DNA of 64,000 nucleotides from Geothrix sp. GTDB taxonomy: Bacteria > Acidobacteriota > Holophagae > Holophagales > Holophagaceae. The stretch lies in assembly GCF_020622065.1 (NCBI RefSeq), contig NZ_JAHRYQ010000002.1, positions 1,237,905-1,301,904 of the forward strand, read 5' to 3'. A program made the translations under genes and the position numbers. Every line of letters starts with the position of its first letter. The first letter of the stretch is position 1. The notes under the pieces are model-generated. The model had not been told where the DNA came from. It made no database searches and worked only from the letters and a program-made list of their open reading frames with translations. Shown here piece by piece: positions 15,768 through 24,490 of this stretch.

Positions 15768-17270
15768 ATGAATCGTCAGGTGAAGCAGGTTCTGGGTTTG
15801 TCGGCATTTGCGGCCGGGTGCATGGCCCTGGGGATGGGGCTCAGCCATGGATGGCAGGCCTCGGCCCAGGAAGAGCGGCCGGTGGTGGTCGACGCGAAGG
15901 GGCTGGACCGTCTGCCGCCCATCGCGGAGGTTGCCGAGAAGCTGAATCCCACGGTGGTGGCCATCACCAACACCAGCTTCGTGAAAAACCGCCAGTTTCA
16001 GCACCCCCAGGTGGGCGGCCAGGATTTCTTCGACTTCTTCTTCGGCCCCGGCGGACCCCAGCAGCGGCGCACGCCCCGGGGCGGGGAGGATGAGCAGCGG
16101 GCCGTGTCTGGCGGCTCGGGCGTCATCATCTCGCCCGCCGGCGAGATCCTCACGAACTACCATGTCATCGCCAGCATGGGGGGCGGCGACAACGCCCTGG
16201 AAGTGAAGACCAGCGACGGGAAGAGCTACAAGGCCACCGTGCTGGGCAAGGACAAGGAACTGGACATCGCGCTCATCAAGATCGACGCGGCGCACCTGCC
16301 CTTCGCCAAGCTGGGCGAAAGCGATTCGCTGCGCATCGGCGAGTGGGTGGTGGCCATCGGCAACCCCTTCGGCCTCGAGCACACCGTCACCCAGGGCATC
16401 ATCAGCGCCAAGGGCCGCAAGCTCGATACCGGCGTCAGCTCCTTCCTGCAGACCGACGCTGCCATCAACCGGGGCAACTCCGGCGGCCCGCTGCTGAACC
16501 TGAAGGGTGAGGTGGTCGGCATCAACACCGCCATCAACCCCGCGGGCCAGAACATCGGCTTTGCGGTGCCCATCAGCCAGGTGAACCGCATCATCAAGGA
16601 GCTGCGCAGCGGCAAGCCCGTGAGTCGCGGCTACCTCGGCATCGGCCCCCTGGAACTGGATCAGGCCTACCAGGATGCCCTGGGCGTGAAGGCGGGCGTG
16701 GTGGTGAGCACCGTCGAGAAGGGCCAGGCGGCCGACAAGGCCGGCGTCCAACGCCTGGATGTGATCACGGCCCTCGACGGCCAGCCCGTCCGAAGCCCCG
16801 AGGACCTGGTGACCATGGTCTCCAGCCGCCGGGCCGGGGAGACGCTCAAGCTCACCCTCTGGCGGGACGGCAAGAGCCTCACCGTCACGGCCACCCTGGG
16901 CGACCGGAAGGCCCTCGAGGACCAGCGCCGCCGCGAGGCCGGCGAAGAGCCCGAGGACGAGCAGGGTCCCAAGCCCCAGGGCGACCTGAAGAGCATCAAC
17001 CTGGAAAAGGCCTACGGCTTCACCGTGGAGCCCTTGGATGTGAAGAACCGGCTCAAGGGCGTGGTGGTGACCTCCGTGGATCCCCGCTCCCCGGCCGCGG
17101 ACCGGGGCTTGGCCCAGGGCATGGTCATCACGGAGGTGGGCCGCCAGCCCGTGAACAGCCTCGCCGAGTTCAACGCCCAGGTGAAGAAGGCCTTGGGTCG
17201 CACCCTGCTGCTCTATATCCAGTCCCCGAACGGGGCCCAGAAGGTCACCCTGGCCATCCCGCCCCGCTGA
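15768..17270 (+). CDS. DegP/HtrA-type periplasmic serine protease (500 aa)
   Basis: The start at 15768 follows GTGAGGAG and gives an N-terminal hydrophobic export or anchor segment (about residues 7-24). The trypsin-like domain has the triad His132 (T-N-Y-H-V), Asp166 (L-D-I-A-L) and Ser238 (G-N-S-G-G-P). Two PDZ domains follow, at about 295-385 and 415-495, joined by an acidic/Arg-rich linker. This is the full DegP/DegQ architecture: a periplasmic quality-control protease and chaperone for outer-membrane proteins. A long Phe/Gly-rich loop (F-F-D-F-F-F-G-P-G-G-P-Q-Q) corresponds to the LA loop. It is a single-gene unit closed by a strong terminator. Confidence 0.92.
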   Translation: MNRQVKQVLGLSAFAAGCMALGMGLSHGWQASAQEERPVVVDAKGLDRLPPIAEVAEKLNPTVVAITNTSFVKNRQFQHPQVGGQDFFDFFFGPGGPQQRRTPRGGEDEQRAVSGGSGVIISPAGEILTNYHVIASMGGGDNALEVKTSDGKSYKATVLGKDKELDIALIKIDAAHLPFAKLGESDSLRIGEWVVAIGNPFGLEHTVTQGIISAKGRKLDTGVSSFLQTDAAINRGNSGGPLLNLKGEVVGINTAINPAGQNIGFAVPISQVNRIIKELRSGKPVSRGYLGIGPLELDQAYQDALGVKAGVVVSTVEKGQAADKAGVQRLDVITALDGQPVRSPEDLVTMVSSRRAGETLKLTLWRDGKSLTVTATLGDRKALEDQRRREAGEEPEDEQGPKPQGDLKSINLEKAYGFTVEPLDVKNRLKGVVVTSVDPRSPAADRGLAQGMVITEVGRQPVNSLAEFNAQVKKALGRTLLLYIQSPNGAQKVTLAIPPR

Positions 17271-17287
17271 GGGAGGCCCCTTCGAGC

Positions 17288-17318
17288 AAGAAAGCCCCGG
17301 TACTGCCGGGGCTTTCTT
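17288..17318 (+). terminator. Rho-independent terminator after the DegP-like gene
   Basis: A 13-bp perfect stem (17288-17300 with 17306-17318) has a five-base loop. The core is GCCCCGG/CCGGGGC, and the flanks AAGAAA/TTTCTT supply the U-rich tail. Confidence 0.85.
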
Positions 17319-17362
17319 GATTCAGTTAGACTCGAAGGTTCAACCCAGGCTAAGGATCGATC

Positions 17363-19030
17363 ATGGGCCAGCGCCTCCTCCTCGTGGACAGCGACCGGAG
17401 CTTCCTCAAGGAGCACCAGGTCAGCCTTGAGGCGGCCTTCGACCTCGAGGTGGCGGCCTCGCCGGAGGGTGTGGTGCCGCGCCTGGAGCGCGGCGACTTC
17501 GCCGCGGTGCTCATCTGCGTGGAGGTGGCGGACAACAAGGGCTACGCCCTCTGCTCCAGCCTGCGCAAGAATGCGGCCCTGGAGGGCCTGAAGGTGGCCC
17601 TCATCAGCGCCAAGGCCACGGAGGAGGAATACCGCCGCCACCAGAGCCTGAAGGGCAAGGCCGACCTCTACCTCCACAAGCCCATCGCCCCCAGCGCCCT
17701 TGTGGCCGCGCTCACGCCCCTGGTGCCCGGTCGCGTCCTCGACCCTGACAATCCCCTGGGCGAGCTGGTGGACACGGAGCTGGGCGACGACTGGCTGGAT
17801 GGCCTGAGGAACGCCCTGGATGGCCCGGCCGCCGCCGCGGAACCGGCGGCCTTCGCCCCGTCGGCAGGCCCGGCGACAGTCCCGACTCCGGGCCTGGCGA
17901 CGGCCGTCCAAGATGCCCCTCGGGACAACGCCCGGATCCACCAGCTGGAAACCGAGGTGGCGGCCCTGCGCGAGGAGCTGCGCACCAAGGATCAGCGCCT
18001 CCGCCAGACCGAGGGGGAGCTCCAGCAGCACCTGGGCTCCGTGACCCTGAACCTCGACGAGGCGGCCCGCCGGGACCGGGAGGCCGAAGGCCTGAAGGCG
18101 CGGCTCGCGGAAGCGGAAACGGCCCTGCGCCAGCTGCAGGAGACCCAGGTCCGGGAGGGCGAGGGGGCCGAGTCCCTGAAGGCGCAGCTGAAGGAGGCCC
18201 TGGGGGAACGGGCCGACCTGATCGCCCAGGTGGAAGCCCTGAACCAGCAGGTGGGCGACAAGGCCCAGCGTGCCATCGAGCTGCTCAAGGAGCGCGACCG
18301 CCTGCTCCACGAGAACCTGGATCTGGAGCCTTTCCGCGCCAAGGCGCAGGAGCTGGCCCAGGAACTGGAAGCCGCCCGCCTCAGCCACGGGGAGGCGCTT
18401 GCCGCCAAGGACGAGGCCCTCGCCGGCAAGCAGCAGGCCCTGGAAGCGGCCCTGGAGGCCCAGGGCCAGCTGAACGCCACGCTTGAAGGACTTGTCGGCC
18501 AGCACGCCACGCTGGAGGGCGTCCACCAGGCCGCCCTGCTGGAAGTGGCGGGGTACAAGGAGAAGGCTCATGTCCTGCAGCTCGAGGTAGCGGGTCTGGA
18601 GGCCACCATGCGCGGCCAGGGCCGGGACCTTGCCGAGCTCAGCACCCGCCTCCGGCAGGTGGAGGAGGAGCTGGCGACCAGCCAGGCCCAGCTCCAGGAA
18701 CGGGAGCAGCAGCTGGCGGTCAGCCGGGAGGAGGCCGCCCAGCTGGGCGACCAGGTCGCGGAATTCCGCCAGCGGCTCGACGAGGCCACCATCCAGCACG
18801 ATGGCGAGCGCCTGGAGCTGATGAACGGCCTGGATCAGAAAGAGGCGCAGCTGAGCCGCATGGCCCAGGCCCTGGCGGACCAGCAGGATGCGCACAGCGC
18901 CCTGGTGCAGGAGAAGCAGGCCGTCCACGGCCAGCTCTCCGAGCACCGTGAGCGCCTCCAGAGCCTCGACGCCCTGCTCCAGGAAGTCCAGGAGCGCTTG
19001 CGCCGCGGCTCCGACCTCGCGAAGGGCTGA
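17363..19030 (+). CDS. FrzS-like protein: pseudo-receiver plus long coiled coil (555 aa)
   Basis: Residues 1-120 fold like a CheY receiver: acidic pair D9/D11, S82 at the switch position and K106 in Y-L-H-K-P. The position of the phosphorylated aspartate is C52 (V-L-I-C-V-E-V), so phosphotransfer is not expected. A Pro/Ala linker (about 150-185) precedes roughly 360 residues of heptad-rich coiled coil ending at S-D-L-A-K-G. Pseudo-receiver plus coiled coil is the layout of FrzS, a polarity and motility protein of Myxococcus. A role in cell polarity or type IV pilus/gliding control is inferred. A GTG-started gene follows after 5 bases. Confidence 0.75.
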   Translation: MGQRLLLVDSDRSFLKEHQVSLEAAFDLEVAASPEGVVPRLERGDFAAVLICVEVADNKGYALCSSLRKNAALEGLKVALISAKATEEEYRRHQSLKGKADLYLHKPIAPSALVAALTPLVPGRVLDPDNPLGELVDTELGDDWLDGLRNALDGPAAAAEPAAFAPSAGPATVPTPGLATAVQDAPRDNARIHQLETEVAALREELRTKDQRLRQTEGELQQHLGSVTLNLDEAARRDREAEGLKARLAEAETALRQLQETQVREGEGAESLKAQLKEALGERADLIAQVEALNQQVGDKAQRAIELLKERDRLLHENLDLEPFRAKAQELAQELEAARLSHGEALAAKDEALAGKQQALEAALEAQGQLNATLEGLVGQHATLEGVHQAALLEVAGYKEKAHVLQLEVAGLEATMRGQGRDLAELSTRLRQVEEELATSQAQLQEREQQLAVSREEAAQLGDQVAEFRQRLDEATIQHDGERLELMNGLDQKEAQLSRMAQALADQQDAHSALVQEKQAVHGQLSEHRERLQSLDALLQEVQERLRRGSDLAKG

Positions 19031-19035
19031 CCTCC

Positions 19036-20352
19036 GTGAACCTCGCCGCGGCCCTCATCTGCGCCGCCCTCCTCCTGACCAGTGCCTTCTTCGTCATGGC
19101 CGAGTTCGCCGCCGTGCGCGTGCGGTCCACGCAGCTGGAGGCCCTGGTGGGCGCCGATCCCCGGGCGGCCTTCGCCCTGGAGGTGCATCGAAACCTGGGC
19201 CACCACCTCTCCTCCATCCAGGCGGGCATCGTGCTGTGCGCCCTGGCCCTGGGCGCCGTGGGCGAGGAGCTGTTCAGCCACGGCTTCCGCGCCGCGTTCG
19301 GCCACCTGCCCTGGCCCGCGCTGGTGGCCCCCCTGAGCTCGGGCCTGGCCCTGCTGGTGATGACCACCCTGGATGTGGTGCTGGCGGAGCTGGTGCCCCG
19401 CAGCCTGGCCATCCGGGCCGCCGTGCCCTGGGCCCTGCGCACCGCCGGGCCGCTGCTGGCCTGGTCCCGCCTCGTGCGCCCCCTCACCTGGTGCCTGACG
19501 CGCCTGAGCCACATGGTCCTGCGCATCTTCGGCGTCCACCCCGAGGCCGACGCCGAGGACATGCTGCCTTCGGAGGCCGAGTTCCGCCGCATGCTCGAGC
19601 GCAGCCAGGCCGAGGGCCGCCTGGAGCTGGACCGCAAGGAGCTCATCGAGAACCTGTTCGACTTCAGCCGCCGCACAGTGAAGGAGATCGCCGTGCCCCG
19701 GGCCCGCGTGGTGTGCTTCGATCTGGCCCACAGCCTGGCGGAGAACCTCGCCCTCGCCCGCACCACCGTCCACACCCGCCTCCCGCTGGTGGAGGGCGAC
19801 CTGGACCGCGTGGTGGGCGTCATCCACATGAAGGACCTGCTCTGGGCCATGCAGGATGGCGGCGGCGTCGTGAACCTGAGGGCCCTGGCCCGCCCGGCCT
19901 TCTTCGTGCCTGAGATGAAGCTCATCCAGGGCCTGCTGCTGGAGTTCCAGCAGCGCAAGCAGCACCTGGCCCTGGTGGTGAACGAGCATGGCGGCGTGGA
20001 TGGCCTGGTCACCCTCGAGGATGTGCTGGAGGAACTGGTCGGAGAGATCCAGGACGAGTTCGACCGCGAGGCCATCCAGTTGCGGAAGACCCGCGGCGGT
20101 GCCTGGCTGGCCCAGGGCAATGTGATGCTGGAGCAGCTGGTGGATCACCTGCGGCTGGACCTGCAGGCCGAGGCGGGCTCCGTCAGCCTCGGCGGTTTCT
20201 TCCAGGAGCGCCTGGGCCGCGTGCTGCGCCCTGGCGACGAGCTGCGGCTCCAGGGCTGGCGCATCCGCGTCCTCTCCATGCGCGGTTTGGCGCCGGGCCA
20301 GTTCCTGCTGAAGCCCCTGCCCCCCGGGAACGGTGATGCCGGGAGCGATTGA
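19036..20352 (+). CDS. CNNM/CBS-domain membrane protein, HlyC/CorC type (438 aa)
   Basis: The N-terminal DUF21 (CNNM) transmembrane domain has four hydrophobic segments within residues 1-150. A pair of CBS domains follows at about 195-330 (V-V-G-V-I-H-M-K-D-L-L, V-V-N-E-H-G-G-V-D-G-L-V-T-L-E-D-V-L-E-E-L-V-G). A small C-terminal transporter-associated (CorC_HlyC) domain lies at about 345-430. The family is linked to Mg2+/Co2+ efflux and is not a true hemolysin. The start is the GTG at 19036, five bases after the preceding stop, so it is likely co-transcribed with the FrzS-like gene. The 3' end overlaps the murU-like gene. Confidence 0.88.
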   Translation: MNLAAALICAALLLTSAFFVMAEFAAVRVRSTQLEALVGADPRAAFALEVHRNLGHHLSSIQAGIVLCALALGAVGEELFSHGFRAAFGHLPWPALVAPLSSGLALLVMTTLDVVLAELVPRSLAIRAAVPWALRTAGPLLAWSRLVRPLTWCLTRLSHMVLRIFGVHPEADAEDMLPSEAEFRRMLERSQAEGRLELDRKELIENLFDFSRRTVKEIAVPRARVVCFDLAHSLAENLALARTTVHTRLPLVEGDLDRVVGVIHMKDLLWAMQDGGGVVNLRALARPAFFVPEMKLIQGLLLEFQQRKQHLALVVNEHGGVDGLVTLEDVLEELVGEIQDEFDREAIQLRKTRGGAWLAQGNVMLEQLVDHLRLDLQAEAGSVSLGGFFQERLGRVLRPGDELRLQGWRIRVLSMRGLAPGQFLLKPLPPGNGDAGSD

Positions 20353-21190
20353 GGGGTTCCTCCTGGCCGCGGGGCTGGGCACCCGCATGGGGGTGCTGAG
20401 CCGCTGCCTGCCCAAGCCCGCCTGGACGCTCCGAGGTCGTCCCCTGCTCCAGTGGGGCGCGGAAGCCCTGCGGCAGGGAGGGGCAAGGCGCCTCGGCTGC
20501 AACGCCCACCTGTGGCCCGAGCGGCTGCGGGCCGTGGCCGAGGGGCTCGAGGTCTTCGACGAACCCGAGCTGCTGGGCAGTGCCGGAGGCCTGCTGCACG
20601 CGCGGGGCCGCGTGGCCGGGGAACTCCTCACCTGGAACGCCGACATCTGGGCCGATGAGGTACCTTTCGAGGTTCTGCGGGCGCGGCACCGCGAGGCGCG
20701 GGCCACCCTCAGCTGGTTGCTGGTACCCCATCCCGGCGGCGACTGGAACCCGGTGTGGATGGACCACGAGGGCCGCGTGCTGCCGAAGGGCGTGGCGGGT
20801 CCCTGGGGTCCCTATCACTTCACCGGCGCCGCGGCCTGGTCGCCGGAGGCCCTGGCCCTGCTGCCTGAAGGGCCCAGCGAGGTGAACGACCTGCGGCCCC
20901 GCCTGGCCGCGCTCCCCATGGGCCATCAGGGCGTGGTGGTGGAGCCCTTCCCCTGGCGCGAAGTGGGCACCGCCGGGGCCCTGATCGAGACCGCCGCCGA
21001 GCTGGCCCCGCAGGAGGAAGGCCGCCTGCCCGGCTGCTACCTCCACCCCGCGGCCCGGCTCCCCCAGGGATCTACCGGGCGCCTCACCCGCTGCGTCCTG
21101 GGCCCCGGCGCCGCCCTGCATCCCGCCATGGCCGACGCCGACGCCCTGTGGTTCGAGGAGGACGGGAACCAGGTGCGGCTGGGGCTCTGA
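20336..21190 (+). CDS. murU: MurU-like sugar-1-phosphate nucleotidyltransferase (284 aa)
   Basis: The N-terminal motif L-L-A-A-G-L-G-T-R-M is followed by L-P-K-P-A, the signature of NTP-transferase sugar nucleotidyltransferases. W-N-A-D-I-W at about 105 carries the metal-binding Asp. In peptidoglycan recycling MurU converts MurNAc-1-phosphate and UTP to UDP-MurNAc, bypassing MurA. The MurU assignment rests mainly on its proximity to an AmgK-like kinase (22729-23712). The C-terminal 50 residues look like a partial left-handed-helix tail, and there is no acyltransferase domain. The ATG at 20336 (preceded by an in-frame GTG) overlaps the previous gene by 17 bases. Confidence 0.7.
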   Translation: MPGAIEGFLLAAGLGTRMGVLSRCLPKPAWTLRGRPLLQWGAEALRQGGARRLGCNAHLWPERLRAVAEGLEVFDEPELLGSAGGLLHARGRVAGELLTWNADIWADEVPFEVLRARHREARATLSWLLVPHPGGDWNPVWMDHEGRVLPKGVAGPWGPYHFTGAAAWSPEALALLPEGPSEVNDLRPRLAALPMGHQGVVVEPFPWREVGTAGALIETAAELAPQEEGRLPGCYLHPAARLPQGSTGRLTRCVLGPGAALHPAMADADALWFEEDGNQVRLGL

Positions 21191-21193
21191 GGG

Positions 21194-22612
21194 CTACTCC
21201 TCCTTCAGGTCGAAGTCTGAGATGCGGCCCTGGCCTTCCAGGGTGAGCGTCCAGGCCACCGTGGCGCCGCTCTCGTGGAAGGCCCGATAGGTGCGCACGC
21301 GAAGGCCACCCTCCGAACGCTCCGCCTGGAAGACCAGGCGGGTGAGGGGGCCATAGGGCTGCAGCTGGAGATCGAGCCAGGGTTTGGCCTCGGGCAGCGC
21401 GGCGGCGGCCTCACCGCTGAAGGCCGCGGGATCGGCCTGGCCGCGGCCCAGCGCCTCGATCAGGGCGCGATGGCGAGCCGTCAGCGGGGCGTCGGGGTCC
21501 GCCGGGGCGGCCTCGGCTGCGAAGGGCCCGGGCGGGAGGAGGCGCGCGGCCAAGGCCCGGGCCAGGCTGGGGAAGAGGCGCTGCTGGTTGGTGAAGACGA
21601 TGACCCCCAGGCGCTCCTTGGGGAGGTAGAGCACATCGGAGAGGGCCGGGCCACCGCTGTGGCCCGTGGTGGGCCGGCCCGCCAGGGTGCCCGTGCTCCA
21701 GGCGGCGCCGAAGCCCGCAGGCCGGCCGTCCTTCAGGCGGAAAGGCGTCCACAGAGCCTCCCGGCTCCTGGGGCTGAGCAGGCGCCCCTGGTCGATGGCC
21801 AGGAGGAGGCTGGCTTCGTCCTGCAGGCTCACGAAGGCGCCCCCGGCGGCATAGGCGTGGACGGGGTAGAGGAACCAGTGCAGGCGCTGGCGGTCGCCCC
21901 GCCATTGGTAGACGCTGGCCCGCCCGGGAATCACCTCCGCGGTGCGCACCGCCCCAACTTCGGTGACATCCTCGAAGGCGGTGCGGTTCATACCCAGAGG
22001 CTTCCACACGCGCTCGCGCAGCAGGTCGGGGAAGGGCCGGCCGCCGGCCTTCTCCAGGATCAGGGCCAGCACCGAGAAGTCATCCGATCCATAGGCCGAC
22101 ACCGCGCCGGGTGCCGCGGCGAGCGGCAGGGCCTGGGCCGCCTTCATCACCTGGGCAAGGCTCTGACCCGGCTCGCCCACCATCTTGGGCTTCATGCCCG
22201 ACGCGTGGGCGGCCAGGTGGCGGACGGTGATGGACCGCCAGGGGGCGGGCACCTCGCCCACATAGGTGGAGATGGGCGCGTCGAGGTCCACCTTGCCCTC
22301 CTCCACCAGCTGCATGAGCAGCACGCCCGTGAAGAGCTTGGTGGCCGAGGCGATCTGGAAGGGCGTGTCCGGTGTCACCGGGACGCCGGTTTCCAGGCTG
22401 GCGGTGCCGTAGGCGGCCAGCTTCTCGAGGCGGCCGTTCCGGATCACGGCCACGGCGGCGCCGGGGATGTGGGCCCGGTCCATCTGCTGGCGCATGAAGG
22501 CGTCGATCGCATCGTCGGCCCGGAGGGGCAGGAGGCCGGCCCACAGGCAGACCAGCCAGCGGCCGGGCAGGTGTTTGGCCAAGTTCAGTGCCAGGTGCAG
22601 GGACAGGAGCAT
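21194..22612 (-). CDS. Serine hydrolase, beta-lactamase (class C/DD-peptidase) fold (472 aa)
   Basis: An N-terminal hydrophobic segment (about residues 12-30) suggests export. The catalytic S-A-T-K tetrad lies at 89-92, Y-G-S at 174-176 takes the YxN place, and G-H-S-G-G near residue 325 takes the KTG place. This pattern is typical of esterase/DD-peptidase-like members and not of true AmpC. After residue about 350 a C-terminal extension of about 120 residues is predicted to be beta-rich (DUF3471-like). It is transcribed opposite to the MurU- and AmgK-like genes that flank it, which hints at cell-wall or recycling work. Confidence 0.85.
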   Translation of the reverse strand: MLLSLHLALNLAKHLPGRWLVCLWAGLLPLRADDAIDAFMRQQMDRAHIPGAAVAVIRNGRLEKLAAYGTASLETGVPVTPDTPFQIASATKLFTGVLLMQLVEEGKVDLDAPISTYVGEVPAPWRSITVRHLAAHASGMKPKMVGEPGQSLAQVMKAAQALPLAAAPGAVSAYGSDDFSVLALILEKAGGRPFPDLLRERVWKPLGMNRTAFEDVTEVGAVRTAEVIPGRASVYQWRGDRQRLHWFLYPVHAYAAGGAFVSLQDEASLLLAIDQGRLLSPRSREALWTPFRLKDGRPAGFGAAWSTGTLAGRPTTGHSGGPALSDVLYLPKERLGVIVFTNQQRLFPSLARALAARLLPPGPFAAEAAPADPDAPLTARHRALIEALGRGQADPAAFSGEAAAALPEAKPWLDLQLQPYGPLTRLVFQAERSEGGLRVRTYRAFHESGATVAWTLTLEGQGRISDFDLKEE

Positions 22613-22728
22613 GGAACCCCCGGGAGTCCCATGCCTACGAAAGCTTCCGTAGTTCGGGTTAGCCCCGCTCCTCGCCTTGCCCCGGGATCGCCTCCGCGCG
22701 TCGGGCCTTCCGGGAGTACTCTGGAGGC

Positions 22729-23712
22729 ATGGATTCCCGCCTTGACCGCGCCCTGGCCCGCTGGAGCCTGTCGGATGCCCGGCCCCTGGCGGGGGATGTC
22801 GGGGCGCGGCAATACTTCCGCGCGGCCCACCCGCAATTGGGCACGGCCCTGGTGGTGCTGCACCCGCTGGATGCGCCTGGGAAGAGCGACGATTCCTACT
22901 TCGAATTCCGGGCCCTGCAGGCCTACCTGGATCCCGTGCTGCGGGTGCCCACCATCGTGGCCTGCGATGACGAGGACCGCTGCCTGCTGGTGGAGGACCT
23001 GGGAGACGACACGCTGGAAAGTCGTCTGGTGGCGCATCCCGAGGAAGAGCAGCACTGGGCGCGGCAGGCCGGCTGGCTGCTGGCCACCCTGGCCGGCCCC
23101 CTCACCCTGGGCGCGCCGCCCCACGCCTTCTTCATGGGCCGGGCCTTCGACCAGGCCAAGTTCCAGTTCGAGTGGGACTACTGCCGCCAGAACTTCTTCC
23201 GGGACTTCCTCCAGAAGGACCCGCCGCGCTGGCTGGAACGGATGATGGACGAGGCCCACGCCAGCCTGGAGACCCGCGCGCACTTCTTCGCCCACCGCGA
23301 CTTCCATGTGCGCAACCTCATGGTGCACGGCGACCGGCTGGTGGTGATCGACTTCCAGGATGCCCGCCGCGGCGCCGCCACCTACGACCTGGCCAGCATC
23401 CTCTACGACGGCTACTGGGATTGGTCCCGGGAGGCCGGCCGCCTCCTGGTGGGACCCCTCCAGGATGAGCTGGGCTGGAACCACGAGGCGCTCCTGGAGG
23501 AGCTGAACCTCAGCGCCCTCCAGCGGAACCTCAAGGCCCTGGGCACCTTCGGCCACCAGCTGGTGCACCGCCGCAAGGCCCACTTCGCCCCCGCCGTCCC
23601 CCGCACCCTGCGCCACCTGCGCAGCCACTTCCAGCGCATGAACCACCAGGACGGCGTCCTCGCCTGCGAGCACATGCTGCGGCTGGCGGAAGAGCGGCTG
23701 CTGAAAGGCTGA
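22729..23712 (+). CDS. amgK: AmgK-like anomeric MurNAc/GlcNAc kinase (327 aa)
   Basis: This is an aminoglycoside-phosphotransferase-fold kinase. The catalytic loop reads H-R-D-F-H-V-R-N-L, and the metal-binding segment is V-I-D-F-Q-D-A-R-R-G. The N-lobe starts with the R-x-Y-F-R pattern of the AmgK group. AmgK phosphorylates MurNAc and GlcNAc at C1; its product is the substrate of MurU. The start is preceded by TACTCT six bases upstream, so the transcript may be nearly leaderless, although GGAGG also lies just before the ATG. Confidence 0.8.
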   Translation: MDSRLDRALARWSLSDARPLAGDVGARQYFRAAHPQLGTALVVLHPLDAPGKSDDSYFEFRALQAYLDPVLRVPTIVACDDEDRCLLVEDLGDDTLESRLVAHPEEEQHWARQAGWLLATLAGPLTLGAPPHAFFMGRAFDQAKFQFEWDYCRQNFFRDFLQKDPPRWLERMMDEAHASLETRAHFFAHRDFHVRNLMVHGDRLVVIDFQDARRGAATYDLASILYDGYWDWSREAGRLLVGPLQDELGWNHEALLEELNLSALQRNLKALGTFGHQLVHRRKAHFAPAVPRTLRHLRSHFQRMNHQDGVLACEHMLRLAEERLLKG

Positions 23713-24004
23713 AGACCGGCACCCAAGAAAAGCTGACCCTGGACTCGTTTTAACTGGACCTTTCCAAGGGCGTGGGTAGGATGGGGCGAAATTCTCGAGC
23801 AGATGTTCGAGCTTAGTCGATTTTTTGGAAATTCAGGCAGGCCTTGGATGGGTTCGCCGAATTTAGCATTAAATACTGATTATGATTTCAATGGCCAATC
23901 GCAGGTATATATAAATTATTTAAATTGCATCAAATTTTATATCATACCCCTGCGATTTGATTTTATAACCCCAACCCAAACGGGTTTTCATGAAAGAGGC
24001 CAAC

Positions 24005-24451
24005 ATGAAAAAAGCTCTATTCTTCATTATTCCAGCCCTAATGGTCGGTTGTATGGCACCCGATCCTTATCCGGTTGGCTCCATGCTTCCCGGGAAAATA
24101 ATAAGCCTTTCGGACGGAAATATTTTTTCCATGGAGATTCAATTAACAGCCTTGTCTGCGCCCAGTGGAAAAATGACAGCCACAGATTATAAAAGTAATG
24201 AAAAATTCAATGGTACCTACACCTGTATTGTCGAAACAAAAATAATTCAGGATTCAAAACCAACCTTTTGGGGTTCCCAAGAGACCAAAACTTCTCAGGA
24301 AGTAAGTGATGTAGTTCCAGGAGTCGCGGTTTTGGTTGGAGATAAAGGAACTGTGATCAATATTAAAATGAAAATCAAAGCAGGCAATCCGCCCTTCGGA
24401 TTTGGTGAGGGTGAAGATAATAAAGCTAAAAAATACACGATTCAATTTTAA
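24005..24451 (+). CDS. AT-rich lipoprotein of unknown function (148 aa)
   Basis: The ATG at 24005 starts a typical lipoprotein signal (MKKALFFIIPALMVGC), with the lipobox cysteine at residue 16. The mature part is about 130 residues and probably beta-rich. It contains V-P-G-V-A-V-L-V-G-D-K-G-T-V and a Gly/Glu-rich patch near the end. I do not recognise a family. Base composition is sharply AT-rich (codons such as AAA, ATT, AAT), unlike every other gene in the window, so recent horizontal acquisition is likely. The AT-rich DNA extends from about 23795 to 24470. Confidence 0.8.
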   Translation: MKKALFFIIPALMVGCMAPDPYPVGSMLPGKIISLSDGNIFSMEIQLTALSAPSGKMTATDYKSNEKFNGTYTCIVETKIIQDSKPTFWGSQETKTSQEVSDVVPGVAVLVGDKGTVINIKMKIKAGNPPFGFGEGEDNKAKKYTIQF

Positions 24452-24460
24452 GGGTATAGG

Positions 24461-24490
24461 TTTAACGCCTAACTCGGGATTCAGCTCGGC
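24461..24490 (+). other. attC-like half-site after the AT-rich gene
   Basis: Immediately after the lipoprotein stop codon comes AACGCCTAAC followed by TCGGGATTCAGC. GCCTAAC matches the RYYYAAC core that opens an integron attC site, at the position expected in a gene cassette. No matching GTTRRRY end is found in the next 200 bases, so this is at most a half or degraded site. Confidence 0.25.

Noticed and set aside
20142-20170. Possible stop/start irregularity near the 3' end of the CNNM gene that might suggest a frameshift
   Set aside because: The reading frame and CorC-type C-terminal domain continue without interruption to the stop at 20350-20352.
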